Shown piece by piece: positions 1 through 5,912 of a stretch of DNA of 17,479 nt. The position numbers and the translations under genes are program-made. The stretch lies in the NCBI GenBank assembly GCA_905207535.1, contig CAJLLX010000033.1, positions 1 through 17,479 of the forward strand, in the 5' to 3' direction. Source of the stretch: an uncultured Muribaculaceae bacterium. Lineage in GTDB: Bacteria > Bacteroidota > Bacteroidia > Bacteroidales > Muribaculaceae. The number at the start of each line of letters is the position of its first letter. Positions within the stretch are counted from its first letter, which is position 1. Under the pieces are notes generated by a model. The model did no database searches and was not told the DNA's origin. It was given only the letters and a program-made list of their open reading frames with translations.

Positions 1-253
1 CGCCCGCCTGCTTGTCGGTGCCGGAGAATGCCACTTTGAGGCCGACCTCGCGGAGCGCCGCCACAATGGCGCGCCCGAGGGGCGACGTGGCGTCGCCGCA
101 CACGAAGACACGCAGCTCGGGGTAGCTTAAGGTGTAATCGCCTGGGTGCCGCGAAGCCGCGGAAACTGCCGCCGACGTCCGCCGGGAGCCCGGCTTTTGA
201 GTTTTACCCGAGCGGAGGTCCTCCATTTTTCGTTCAAGATAGTTATCAGCCAT
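1..253 (-). CDS. SDR-like Rossmann-fold protein, N-terminal fragment (cut by window edge)
   Basis: Reading the minus strand from the ATG at 253 gives 84 open codons that run off the left edge. The protein starts MADNYLERKMEDLRSGK, followed by a polar linker of about 30 residues. It then has a strand-loop-helix-strand, ELRVFVCGDATSPLGRAIV then a helix then VGLKVAFSGTDK. This is the layout of the N-terminal dinucleotide-binding unit of short-chain dehydrogenases, ending in the acidic residue after the second strand. The usual TGxxxGIG loop reads GDATSPLG, so cofactor binding may be altered. The start at 253 was chosen because its N-terminus resembles what I recall of Bacteroidales SDR proteins; the next ATG, at 226, is possible. 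An intrinsic-terminator-like hairpin lies about 20 bases upstream. Substrate unknown. Another Rossmann protein, not a dehydrogenase, is possible. Confidence 0.6.
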   Translation of the reverse strand, partial: MADNYLERKMEDLRSGKTQKPGSRRTSAAVSAASRHPGDYTLSYPELRVFVCGDATSPLGRAIVAALREVGLKVAFSGTDKQAG

Positions 254-274
254 GATTTTAGTGATGAATTGCGG

Positions 275-313
275 GTAAAAAAGGCTTCCCGCATCTTTGG
301 CGGATGCGGGAAG
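275..313 (-). terminator. Intrinsic terminator at the end of the ompH cluster (possible attenuator of the SDR gene)
   Basis: A perfect 11-bp inverted repeat (CTTCCCGCATC at 285-295, GATGCGGGAAG at 303-313) has a 7-base loop. On the minus strand it is followed by CC and a run of six T (275-282), which is the classic rho-independent form. It lies about 90 bases past the stop of the last ompH gene and only about 20 bases before the ATG of the next minus-strand gene. It could therefore also act as a leader attenuator for that gene. Confidence 0.75.
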
Positions 314-345
314 TGTAAAAGTTTGATGCTGAATAGGCCGGAATA

Positions 346-368
346 GGGCCAATAAGCCCAATTGGCCC
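346..368. repeat. Small inverted repeat 3' of ompH
   Basis: GGGCCAAT (346-353) and ATTGGCCC (361-368) form a perfect 8-bp dyad with a 7-base spacer. It sits inside a run of similar roughly 10-base units (346-375) that each contain a CCAAT core. No T-run follows on either strand, so this is not a standard terminator. It may be a 3' mRNA hairpin or a degenerate repeat. Confidence 0.4.
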
Positions 369-403
369 AATAGGCAAGCTGTAGATTTAATCAGTGAAAC
401 CGA

Positions 404-940
404 TTATTTGGCAGGAGCTGCGGCGGGGGTGGTGTCGGTGATGCCGAGCTTGGTGCGAACCAGAGCGGTGACATCCTGCACTTCGGGAGCGGTATAGGCT
501 GCCGAACCCTCGGGAAGGATCATCAGGAAACCATTCTCAGAGCCTACGGCCTTGATGGCGTTCATCACCTTCTCCTGGATGGGCTGCATGAGCTGAGCCT
601 GCTGACGCTGGAGATCCTGCTGGGCGGTAGCGGCAAACTGCTGTGCCTTGCGGTCGAGCTCCTGGATGTCCTGCATGCGACGCTCCTTGATCGACTGAAG
701 AGTGGTAGCGTCTTTTTCAAGCTCCTGATATTCAGCGTACTTTTTCTGGAGCTCCTCGTTGATTTTGCCGTACTCCGTTTCGTAGGTCTTCGAAGCCTCA
801 TTGATCTTGTTCTGAGCCTCAACGAATTCGGGCATCTTGGGGATGATGCTTTCTACGTCAACCACTCCAAACTTGGGTGCCTGTGCCCATGCGCAGAGAG
901 GAAGCACCATGGCGAGGACCAAAAGAATTTTCTTAATCAT
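404..940 (-). CDS. OmpH/Skp-family periplasmic chaperone (second copy)
   Basis: 178 residues. A signal peptide (about 1-20) has a Lys-rich start, a hydrophobic core and a likely signal peptidase I site after CAWA. The mature start, PKFGVVDVESIIPKMPEF, is the conserved first strand of OmpH/Skp proteins. Residues 40-125 are charged, Gln/Glu/Lys-rich helix, predicted to form the coiled-coil tentacles that hold unfolded outer-membrane proteins. A return helix-strand (MQPIQEKVMNAIKAVGSENGF) follows, and a short Ala/Pro tail ends the protein. Length is normal for the family. It lies 102 bases downstream of a paralogue and downstream of bamA, as in other Bacteroidales, so it should deliver barrel proteins to BamA in the periplasm. 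Confidence 0.9.
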   Translation of the reverse strand: MIKKILLVLAMVLPLCAWAQAPKFGVVDVESIIPKMPEFVEAQNKINEASKTYETEYGKINEELQKKYAEYQELEKDATTLQSIKERRMQDIQELDRKAQQFAATAQQDLQRQQAQLMQPIQEKVMNAIKAVGSENGFLMILPEGSAAYTAPEVQDVTALVRTKLGITDTTPAAAPAK

Positions 941-1042
941 TGCTGTGTCGTTATGTTTTTGAGATTTTTAAATATTTTTCTATGGTGTTTAAGCCGGCCG
1001 GAGCCGTGCTGAGGGGGGATTTTGCTGCAGGGCCGGCGGGGA

Positions 1043-1558
1043 TCAGTTGCTGTAGCCGAGCTTGGAGAGCACCTCGTTGCTGACGTCGATACGCGGCGAG
1101 GCGTAGATGATGTTGGCCGACGAGGCACGGTCGAAGATGGTCTGGTAGCCGCGCTCCTCCGAGAGCTTCTTCACGGCGTTGTAGACATCGTCCTGAATAG
1201 GCTTCATCAGGGTCTGGCGCTTTTTGTAGAGCTCACCTTCCGGGCCGAAGTATTTGTAGCGAAGCTCGGTGGCTTCCTGCTCCTTGGCCACGATCTCAGC
1301 CTCGCGCTTCTTCACCTGCTCTTCGGTGAGAAACACCTTGTCGCTGAGATACTGCTTGTACATGGCGTCGGCCTCTTTGCTGAGAGCCTCCACCTCCTTC
1401 TGCCAGCGCTGCGAGAGCTGGTTGAGCTGTTCGTTGGCCATCTCGTAGGCGGGGACATTCTTGAGAATGTACTCCATGTCGACGAGGGCGAATTTCTGAG
1501 CCGAAGCTCCGAGGACGGCTGCCACGATGAGCAGCAGAGAGAGTGCTATCTTTTTCAT
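1043..1558 (-). CDS. OmpH/Skp-family periplasmic chaperone (first copy)
   Basis: 171 residues with a clear signal peptide (MKKIALSLLLIVAAVLGASA, cleaved before Gln). The mature N-terminus, QKFALVDMEYILKNVPAYE, is the OmpH core strand. A long charged coiled coil (about 40-120) follows, then the family's closing segment (LMKPIQDDVYNAVKKLSEERGYQ). It lies between bamA (111 bases upstream) and a second ompH gene (102 bases downstream). The two copies differ throughout the coil and in the C-terminal tail, so they are old paralogues and not a recent duplication. Expected role: periplasmic holding chaperone for outer-membrane proteins on the way to BamA. The 111-base spacer before it could hold its own promoter (a minus-strand TATAAT occurs there), but I cannot show this. 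Confidence 0.9.
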   Translation of the reverse strand: MKKIALSLLLIVAAVLGASAQKFALVDMEYILKNVPAYEMANEQLNQLSQRWQKEVEALSKEADAMYKQYLSDKVFLTEEQVKKREAEIVAKEQEATELRYKYFGPEGELYKKRQTLMKPIQDDVYNAVKKLSEERGYQTIFDRASSANIIYASPRIDVSNEVLSKLGYSN

Positions 1559-1669
1559 GTCAAATGTTTTCTTTAGTTAATCGTAAATGAATCAGTTGCC
1601 TGTATCATTATAGACGTTTGAGCGCCGAAAAGGTTTAAGTCGCGGCCCTTTCCGTGCCGCCCCCGGCTG

Positions 1670-4294
1670 TTAGAACTCCTGACCGAGGATGAAGTGGAAG
1701 TGCGAGCCGCCCTTCTGGCCGAAGACGGTGTCGAAGCCGTAAGCCCAGTCGATACCCATCAGGCCCACCATGGGGAGGAAGATGCGCACACCGGCGCCGG
1801 CGCTGCGCTTGAGGTTGAAGGGCGAGAAGTTCTTGACCGAAGTCCAGGCGTTGCCACCCTCGGCGAATACCAGGCCGTAGATGGTGGTGGTGGGCTGCAG
1901 GAGGAACGGGAAGTGGAGCTCTACTCCGAAGCGGGTGTAGGCGTAGCCTTCGCGGCCCCAGGGGGTGAGAGCGCCGTTTTCATATCCTCGCAGGGCTATG
2001 GTCTCGGTGGCGTAGGTGTAAGAGCCGCTCATGCCGTCGCCGCCCACGTAGAAGGTCTCAAAGGGCGATTTGAGCCACTTGTTGTAGCTGCCGAGCAGAC
2101 CGATGTCGGCGCGGGTCATGAGCACGAGGGTCCATTTGCCGTCGGGGTCGGTAAGCGGGGTGTAGGTGCGCGATTTGAAGCGGAGTTTCCAGTATTCTAT
2201 CCAGCGGTAGAGCTCTTTCTTGGAGGCTGTGGTATTCTCCTGCGAGAGCTTCTCCCAGTTTTTCTTGCCGAAGAGCGAAGCGGGGGGAGTGAGCTGCAGA
2301 TTGAGCGAGAATGTGGAGCCCCGGCGGGTGTAGAGCGGGTTGTCGATAGAGTTGCGCTGCAGGGTGAGGCCGAGCACAAGGGCGTTCGACGTACCGTTGT
2401 TCATGTAGTAGAGGTACTCCCAGTTTTTGAGGTAATACCAGTTGTAGGTAAGTTCGGTGGTGAAGGTGAAGTAGTCGTCGGGCCAGTTGAGACGCTTGCC
2501 GAATCCCACGGTGACGCCGGCCATCTGGAGCACCTTGTTGGGGTCGTAAGCGTTCTGGATGGAGTTGGTATAGTAGTCGTTGTAGTAGTTCGATCCGTAG
2601 CCGTACCCGTAGCCGTAGCCGCCGTAGAGGTAGGGGTTAGACCAGTTGCTGTTGTAGTACGACGAGTTGACGCCGGTCTGACGGCTGTAGTAAGCCGACA
2701 CCTGCAGCGAGTTGGGTCGCTTGCCGCCGAACCACGGGTCGAGGAACGATACCGAATACATCTGATAGTAGCGGGCATTGGTCTGGGCCGAGATGGTGAA
2801 GGTCTGACCCTCGCCCTGAGGTATGAGACCCTTGAACGAGCTGGGGTTGAACAGATTCTTCATCGAGAAGTTGGTGAACTTCAGGGCCACCTTGCCGATG
2901 ATACCCGTCTGTCCCCAGCCGAGCGAGAACTCTATCTGGTCGTTGGCCTTCGAGGTGAGGTCGAAGATCACGTCGACGGTGCCGTTCTCCTCGTTGGGCT
3001 CCACGTGGGGATTCATGTTTTCGGGGTCGAAATGTCCGGTCTGGGCGATCTCGCGTGCCGAGCGGATGAGGTCGCTCTTGCTGAAGAGCTCTCCCGGCTT
3101 CACACGCAGCTCGCGGCGCACCACCTTCTCGTAGAGGCGGTCGTTGCCGTTGATCACCACCTTGTTGACGCGGGCCTGCGGACCCTCGAACATGCGCAGC
3201 TCCAGGTCGATGGAGTCGCCGTGGATATTCTTTTCTATCGGCACGAGCTGATAGAAGAGGTAGCCGTTGTCCATGTAGGCCGACGACACGGCGTCGTCGT
3301 CGGTGTTGAGGCGCTTGTCGAGCTCTTTCTGATTGTAGACGTCGCCCGCCTTCATGCCCAGAATATAGTTGAGCTGATCGGTGTTGTAGATGGTGTTGCC
3401 CACCCACGAGATGTTGTTGATGTAGTATTTCTGACCTTCGTCGAGGGTGATGTAGACATCCACCTTGTTGTCCTCGTAGGGCACCACACTGTCGCTGACG
3501 ATCTTGGCGTCGCGATAGCCCAGCTCGTTGTATTTCTGGATGATGCGGCTGAGGTCGTCGCGATAGTCCTGCTCCACAAACTTCTTCTGGCTGAAGAGCT
3601 TCCACAGGTTGCTCCCCTCGTTGGTCTTCTTGATGACGCGCTTGAGTTTGCCGTCGCTGAGCACCTTGTTGCCGTCGATATAGATCTTGTGCACCTTCAC
3701 CTTGCCGTGCTTGTCGACGTTGATGTTGACAAACATCTCGTTTTTATTCGAGAGGTCCTCCTCGAGGGTGATTTTCACATCGGCTTTGCCGAATCCCTTC
3801 TCCGAGTAGTATTGCTTGATGATATCGGTGGCGCGGTTCACGATATTCTGCGTGATCTGGTTGCCCTTCATGAGCTGCAGGCGCTTCTGGATGTCGTCGC
3901 GCTCCCCTTTTTTCATGCCGTAGTAGTGCACATCGGAGATGCGCGGCTGCGGACGCACGTTGATCACGAGCCACACCTTGTTGCCGGCTATCTTGTCGAC
4001 AAGCACCTGTGCCTGGGCGAAAAGTCCCTGGCGCATCAGTCGCTTCACGGCAGTGGTGATCTCATTGCCCGGCAGCTCCACCTCGTCGCCCTTTTTGAGG
4101 CCCGAGTAGCCTATCACTATGTAGTCTTCGTAGTTGTCGGCACCGGTGACACGGATGTCGGCCACTTCGTAGACCGAAGGCATGCCGGAGTACACCACCG
4201 GCGGATTGTATATGGTGTCGGTGCGTTCCTGAGCGCGGAGCACACCCACGGTGAAGAGCAGGGAGAAAAGAGCTGTGAGCAGTCTATATCGCAT
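1670..4294 (-). CDS. bamA: Outer-membrane protein assembly factor BamA (Omp85)
   Basis: 874 residues. A signal peptide ends about residue 21. Five POTRA-like beta-alpha-alpha-beta repeats follow, at roughly 44-115, 116-195, 199-287, 290-368 and 371-447; the fourth contains SAYMDNGYLFYQL and the fifth VNKVVINGNDRLYEKVVRREL. The C-terminal barrel (about 455-874) carries LRGY at 768-771, the family's conserved lid-loop VRGY/F motif, and ends in Phe 874, the usual terminal aromatic signal of barrel proteins. BamA folds and inserts beta-barrel proteins into the outer membrane. A Tyr/Gly/Asn-rich insertion at about 541-577 lies between barrel strands and is probably an extracellular loop. It is followed by two ompH genes and preceded by uppS. 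Confidence 0.95.
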   Translation of the reverse strand: MRYRLLTALFSLLFTVGVLRAQERTDTIYNPPVVYSGMPSVYEVADIRVTGADNYEDYIVIGYSGLKKGDEVELPGNEITTAVKRLMRQGLFAQAQVLVDKIAGNKVWLVINVRPQPRISDVHYYGMKKGERDDIQKRLQLMKGNQITQNIVNRATDIIKQYYSEKGFGKADVKITLEEDLSNKNEMFVNINVDKHGKVKVHKIYIDGNKVLSDGKLKRVIKKTNEGSNLWKLFSQKKFVEQDYRDDLSRIIQKYNELGYRDAKIVSDSVVPYEDNKVDVYITLDEGQKYYINNISWVGNTIYNTDQLNYILGMKAGDVYNQKELDKRLNTDDDAVSSAYMDNGYLFYQLVPIEKNIHGDSIDLELRMFEGPQARVNKVVINGNDRLYEKVVRRELRVKPGELFSKSDLIRSAREIAQTGHFDPENMNPHVEPNEENGTVDVIFDLTSKANDQIEFSLGWGQTGIIGKVALKFTNFSMKNLFNPSSFKGLIPQGEGQTFTISAQTNARYYQMYSVSFLDPWFGGKRPNSLQVSAYYSRQTGVNSSYYNSNWSNPYLYGGYGYGYGYGSNYYNDYYTNSIQNAYDPNKVLQMAGVTVGFGKRLNWPDDYFTFTTELTYNWYYLKNWEYLYYMNNGTSNALVLGLTLQRNSIDNPLYTRRGSTFSLNLQLTPPASLFGKKNWEKLSQENTTASKKELYRWIEYWKLRFKSRTYTPLTDPDGKWTLVLMTRADIGLLGSYNKWLKSPFETFYVGGDGMSGSYTYATETIALRGYENGALTPWGREGYAYTRFGVELHFPFLLQPTTTIYGLVFAEGGNAWTSVKNFSPFNLKRSAGAGVRIFLPMVGLMGIDWAYGFDTVFGQKGGSHFHFILGQEF
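2595..2627. repeat. Hexanucleotide repeat inside bamA (CCGTAG units)
   Basis: CCGTAG-like units lie in direct succession from 2595 (CCGTAG, CCGTAC, CCGTAG, CCGTAG, then CCGCCGTAG). On the coding strand they encode alternating Gly-Tyr dipeptides at about residues 557-567 of BamA. The period is a multiple of three, so slippage would change loop length without breaking the frame. Confidence 0.7.
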
Positions 4295-4345
4295 GACGTA
4301 ATGAAAACGTGTTTCGTTGTTGTTTCTTTTGGGGCGGAAAAGAGA

Positions 4346-4380
4346 TTAGTTCTTAGGGCTGAGTGCTTAGAGCTTAGTGA
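4346..4380. repeat. Heptanucleotide tandem repeat between uppS and bamA
   Basis: Five units of 7 bases on the plus strand read TTAGTTC, TTAGGGC, TGAGTGC, TTAGAGC, TTAGTGA; on the transcribed strand the core is CTAAGNN. TTAG or TGAG recurs exactly every 7 bases at 4346, 4353, 4360, 4367 and 4374. A 7-base period with TAA in each unit puts stop codons in all three frames of the message just after the uppS stop. The function is unknown. Confidence 0.7.
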
Positions 4381-4392
4381 GAATCTAATTGC

Positions 4393-5145
4393 TCAGTCGC
4401 TTCCTCGCACTTGCTCGCCGGTGAGGCCGAAGCGTCGCTCGCGGCGGCCGAACTGGCCGATGGCTTCGCGAAATTGCTCCTTGGTGAAGTCGGGCCAGTA
4501 GACGGGCGTGAAATACAGCTCGGCGTAGGCTATCTGCCAGAGGAGGAAGTTGCTGACGCGCATATCTCCGCCGGTGCGGATGAGCAGGTCGGGGTCGGGT
4601 ATGTGGGCGGTGGCCAGATAGGAGGCTACCGTCGATTCATCTATCTTTTCGGGCTCCAGGGTGCCGGCGGCGGCGTCGGCGGCCATGCGGCGGGCGGCGT
4701 CGGTGATCTCCCAGCGGGCCGAGTAGCTCAGGGCCAGGATGAGATTGAGCCCGGTGCAATGCGAAGTGCGCTCTATGCATCCGCGCAGACGCGAGAGAGC
4801 CTCGTCGGGCATGCGCTCCACGTCGCCGATCATATCCAGGCGCACATTGTTTTTGATCAGGTCGGGGGTCTCTCGCTCTATGGCGATGCCGATGAGGTGC
4901 ATCAGCGCGTCGACCTCCTCTTTGGGGCGGCTCCAGTTTTCAGTGGAGAAGGCATAGAGGGTGAGATATTTCACCCCGGCCTCCGAGGCGGCCTCGGTGA
5001 TGCGGCGCACGGTCTTCACCCCCTCGGCGTGGCCTTCGGAGCGGTCGAGGCCGCGGGCCTGAGCCCAGCGTCCGTTGCCGTCCATGATGATGGCCACATG
5101 CACGGGCACCTGAGGTGTGTTGCTGCTATGTAGAAGGTCAGTCAT
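4393..5145 (-). CDS. uppS: Isoprenyl transferase, undecaprenyl diphosphate synthase
   Basis: 250 residues, the normal length for cis-prenyltransferases. It condenses isopentenyl diphosphate units onto farnesyl diphosphate to make the C55 carrier lipid for peptidoglycan and surface polysaccharide. Conserved blocks are in order: IMDGNGRWA with the catalytic Asp 22; SEGH (36-39); FSTENW (66-71); DPDLLIRTGGDMRVSNF (184-200), where Arg 190, Arg 196 and Ser 198 bind diphosphate; LLWQIAYAELYF with the metal-binding Glu at about 209; and a closing RERRFG. The fourth block has Asp 194 where other bacterial enzymes I know have Glu (RTGGE), a mild change. The start lies 3 bases after the stop of the DUF6089 gene, which implies one transcript and probably coupled translation. 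Cytoplasmic, membrane-associated. Confidence 0.95.
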   Translation of the reverse strand: MTDLLHSSNTPQVPVHVAIIMDGNGRWAQARGLDRSEGHAEGVKTVRRITEAASEAGVKYLTLYAFSTENWSRPKEEVDALMHLIGIAIERETPDLIKNNVRLDMIGDVERMPDEALSRLRGCIERTSHCTGLNLILALSYSARWEITDAARRMAADAAAGTLEPEKIDESTVASYLATAHIPDPDLLIRTGGDMRVSNFLLWQIAYAELYFTPVYWPDFTKEQFREAIGQFGRRERRFGLTGEQVRGSD

Positions 5146-5148
5146 CTT

Positions 5149-5826
5149 TCAGTCCACATAATGGCAAGTGGAGCACCGCTTGCCGAATTCATATGTTACA
5201 GACACCGAGATATTTGAGTACCAGTCGGTGTTCTTTATAAACGAGCTTTTGATCTGATAGAGATCTGAGAGCTCTCCGTCGACATGGTCGGAGAACACTT
5301 TGGTCATCGTAAACTCCAGACCGAGGTTCCAGCGCTCGCGGAGCTTGTATTTGATGCCGGCGCCCATGGGGATATTCACCCCGAAGGCGCTCTCGCCCCC
5401 GCAGGTGGCGAGCGTCACGCCCAGGCCCACAGTGAGATACGGGCTCCAGCGGCGCAATTTCTTATAGCTCTCCCCTATCCCGTAGCTGAAGAAGTTGAAC
5501 TCCACGCGCCCTCCGAGGTCGTAGGCGGTGGATTTGAACGAATACTGAGCCTGCCCCGGGAGCACATCGTCCATATCGGCGGTGTCGCCGCTGAGGCTCA
5601 TCACATTCAGGAGCGCACGCACCGCCCAGCGGGCGTCGGGCAGATAGCGCCACGACACACCCCCCGAGAAGCCGGGATGGCCGAAGATATTCGACGAAGC
5701 GTCGCCCAGATAGCCCGCCATCCCCACCTGAGCGCCGACATCGAAGCGATACGTCTCCTCCTGCGCCTGCAGCCGGGGAGCCGCAAGAGCCACAAGTGTG
5801 AACAGGATGACAAGGAGGCGTTTCAT
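5149..5826 (-). CDS. DUF6089-family outer-membrane beta-barrel protein, PorG-like
   Basis: 225 residues. A signal peptide (MKRLLVILFTLVALAAPRLQA) is cleaved before QEETYRFD. The rest alternates short amphipathic strands with turns (FDVGAQVGMAGYLGDA, GGVSWRYLPDARWAVRALL, SPYLTVGLGVTLATC, AGIKYKLRERWNLGLEFTM, NISVSVTYEFGKR). This fits a small barrel of about eight strands in the outer membrane. The AGYLGDA segment near the N-terminus and the position directly upstream of uppS-bamA-ompH match the DUF6089 family. As I recall, this family includes PorG, a T9SS outer-membrane component of Porphyromonas gingivalis encoded in the same gene order. The C-terminus has two cysteines (CSTC). The general fold is certain; the PorG role is inferred. 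Confidence 0.75.
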   Translation of the reverse strand: MKRLLVILFTLVALAAPRLQAQEETYRFDVGAQVGMAGYLGDASSNIFGHPGFSGGVSWRYLPDARWAVRALLNVMSLSGDTADMDDVLPGQAQYSFKSTAYDLGGRVEFNFFSYGIGESYKKLRRWSPYLTVGLGVTLATCGGESAFGVNIPMGAGIKYKLRERWNLGLEFTMTKVFSDHVDGELSDLYQIKSSFIKNTDWYSNISVSVTYEFGKRCSTCHYVD

Positions 5827-5882
5827 GCGCTGTTTTCGGGGAAAAATCGACGGTTATATTACTGTTTCGTTGCTTATGGTCG

Positions 5883-5912
5883 GAAATCTATGGGTTTGAA
5901 GTCTTTACCAAA
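5883..5912 (-). promoter_or_regulatory. Candidate promoter for the DUF6089-uppS-bamA-ompH cluster
   Basis: On the minus strand TTTG (5912-5909) is followed 18 bases later by TAGATTTC (5890-5883). This matches the Bacteroides -33 (TTTG) and -7 (TAnnTTTG) boxes except for the final base. It would give a leader of about 50 bases before the ATG at 5826. It overlaps the last codons of the DUF6242 gene. Readthrough from that gene is equally possible because no terminator hairpin separates them. Confidence 0.3.

Noticed and set aside
146..346. Plus-strand open frame at the left end
   Set aside because: It overlaps the SDR-like gene on the other strand and the terminator hairpin; the sequence is an Arg-rich shadow.
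404..1558. Recent tandem duplication of ompH
   Set aside because: The two proteins share layout but little identity in the coil and tails, so they are old paralogues, as is usual in Bacteroidales.
1559..1669. TATAAT on the minus strand between bamA and the first ompH
   Set aside because: It does not fit the Bacteroides TAnnTTTG box and has no suitable upstream element; a separate ompH promoter cannot be claimed.
1694..4501. Very long open frame antisense to bamA (longer than bamA itself)
   Set aside because: It mirrors bamA codon by codon, is rich in Val/His/Leu/Glu as expected from the complement of a GC-rich gene, has no recognisable domain, and bamA is unmistakable on the other strand.
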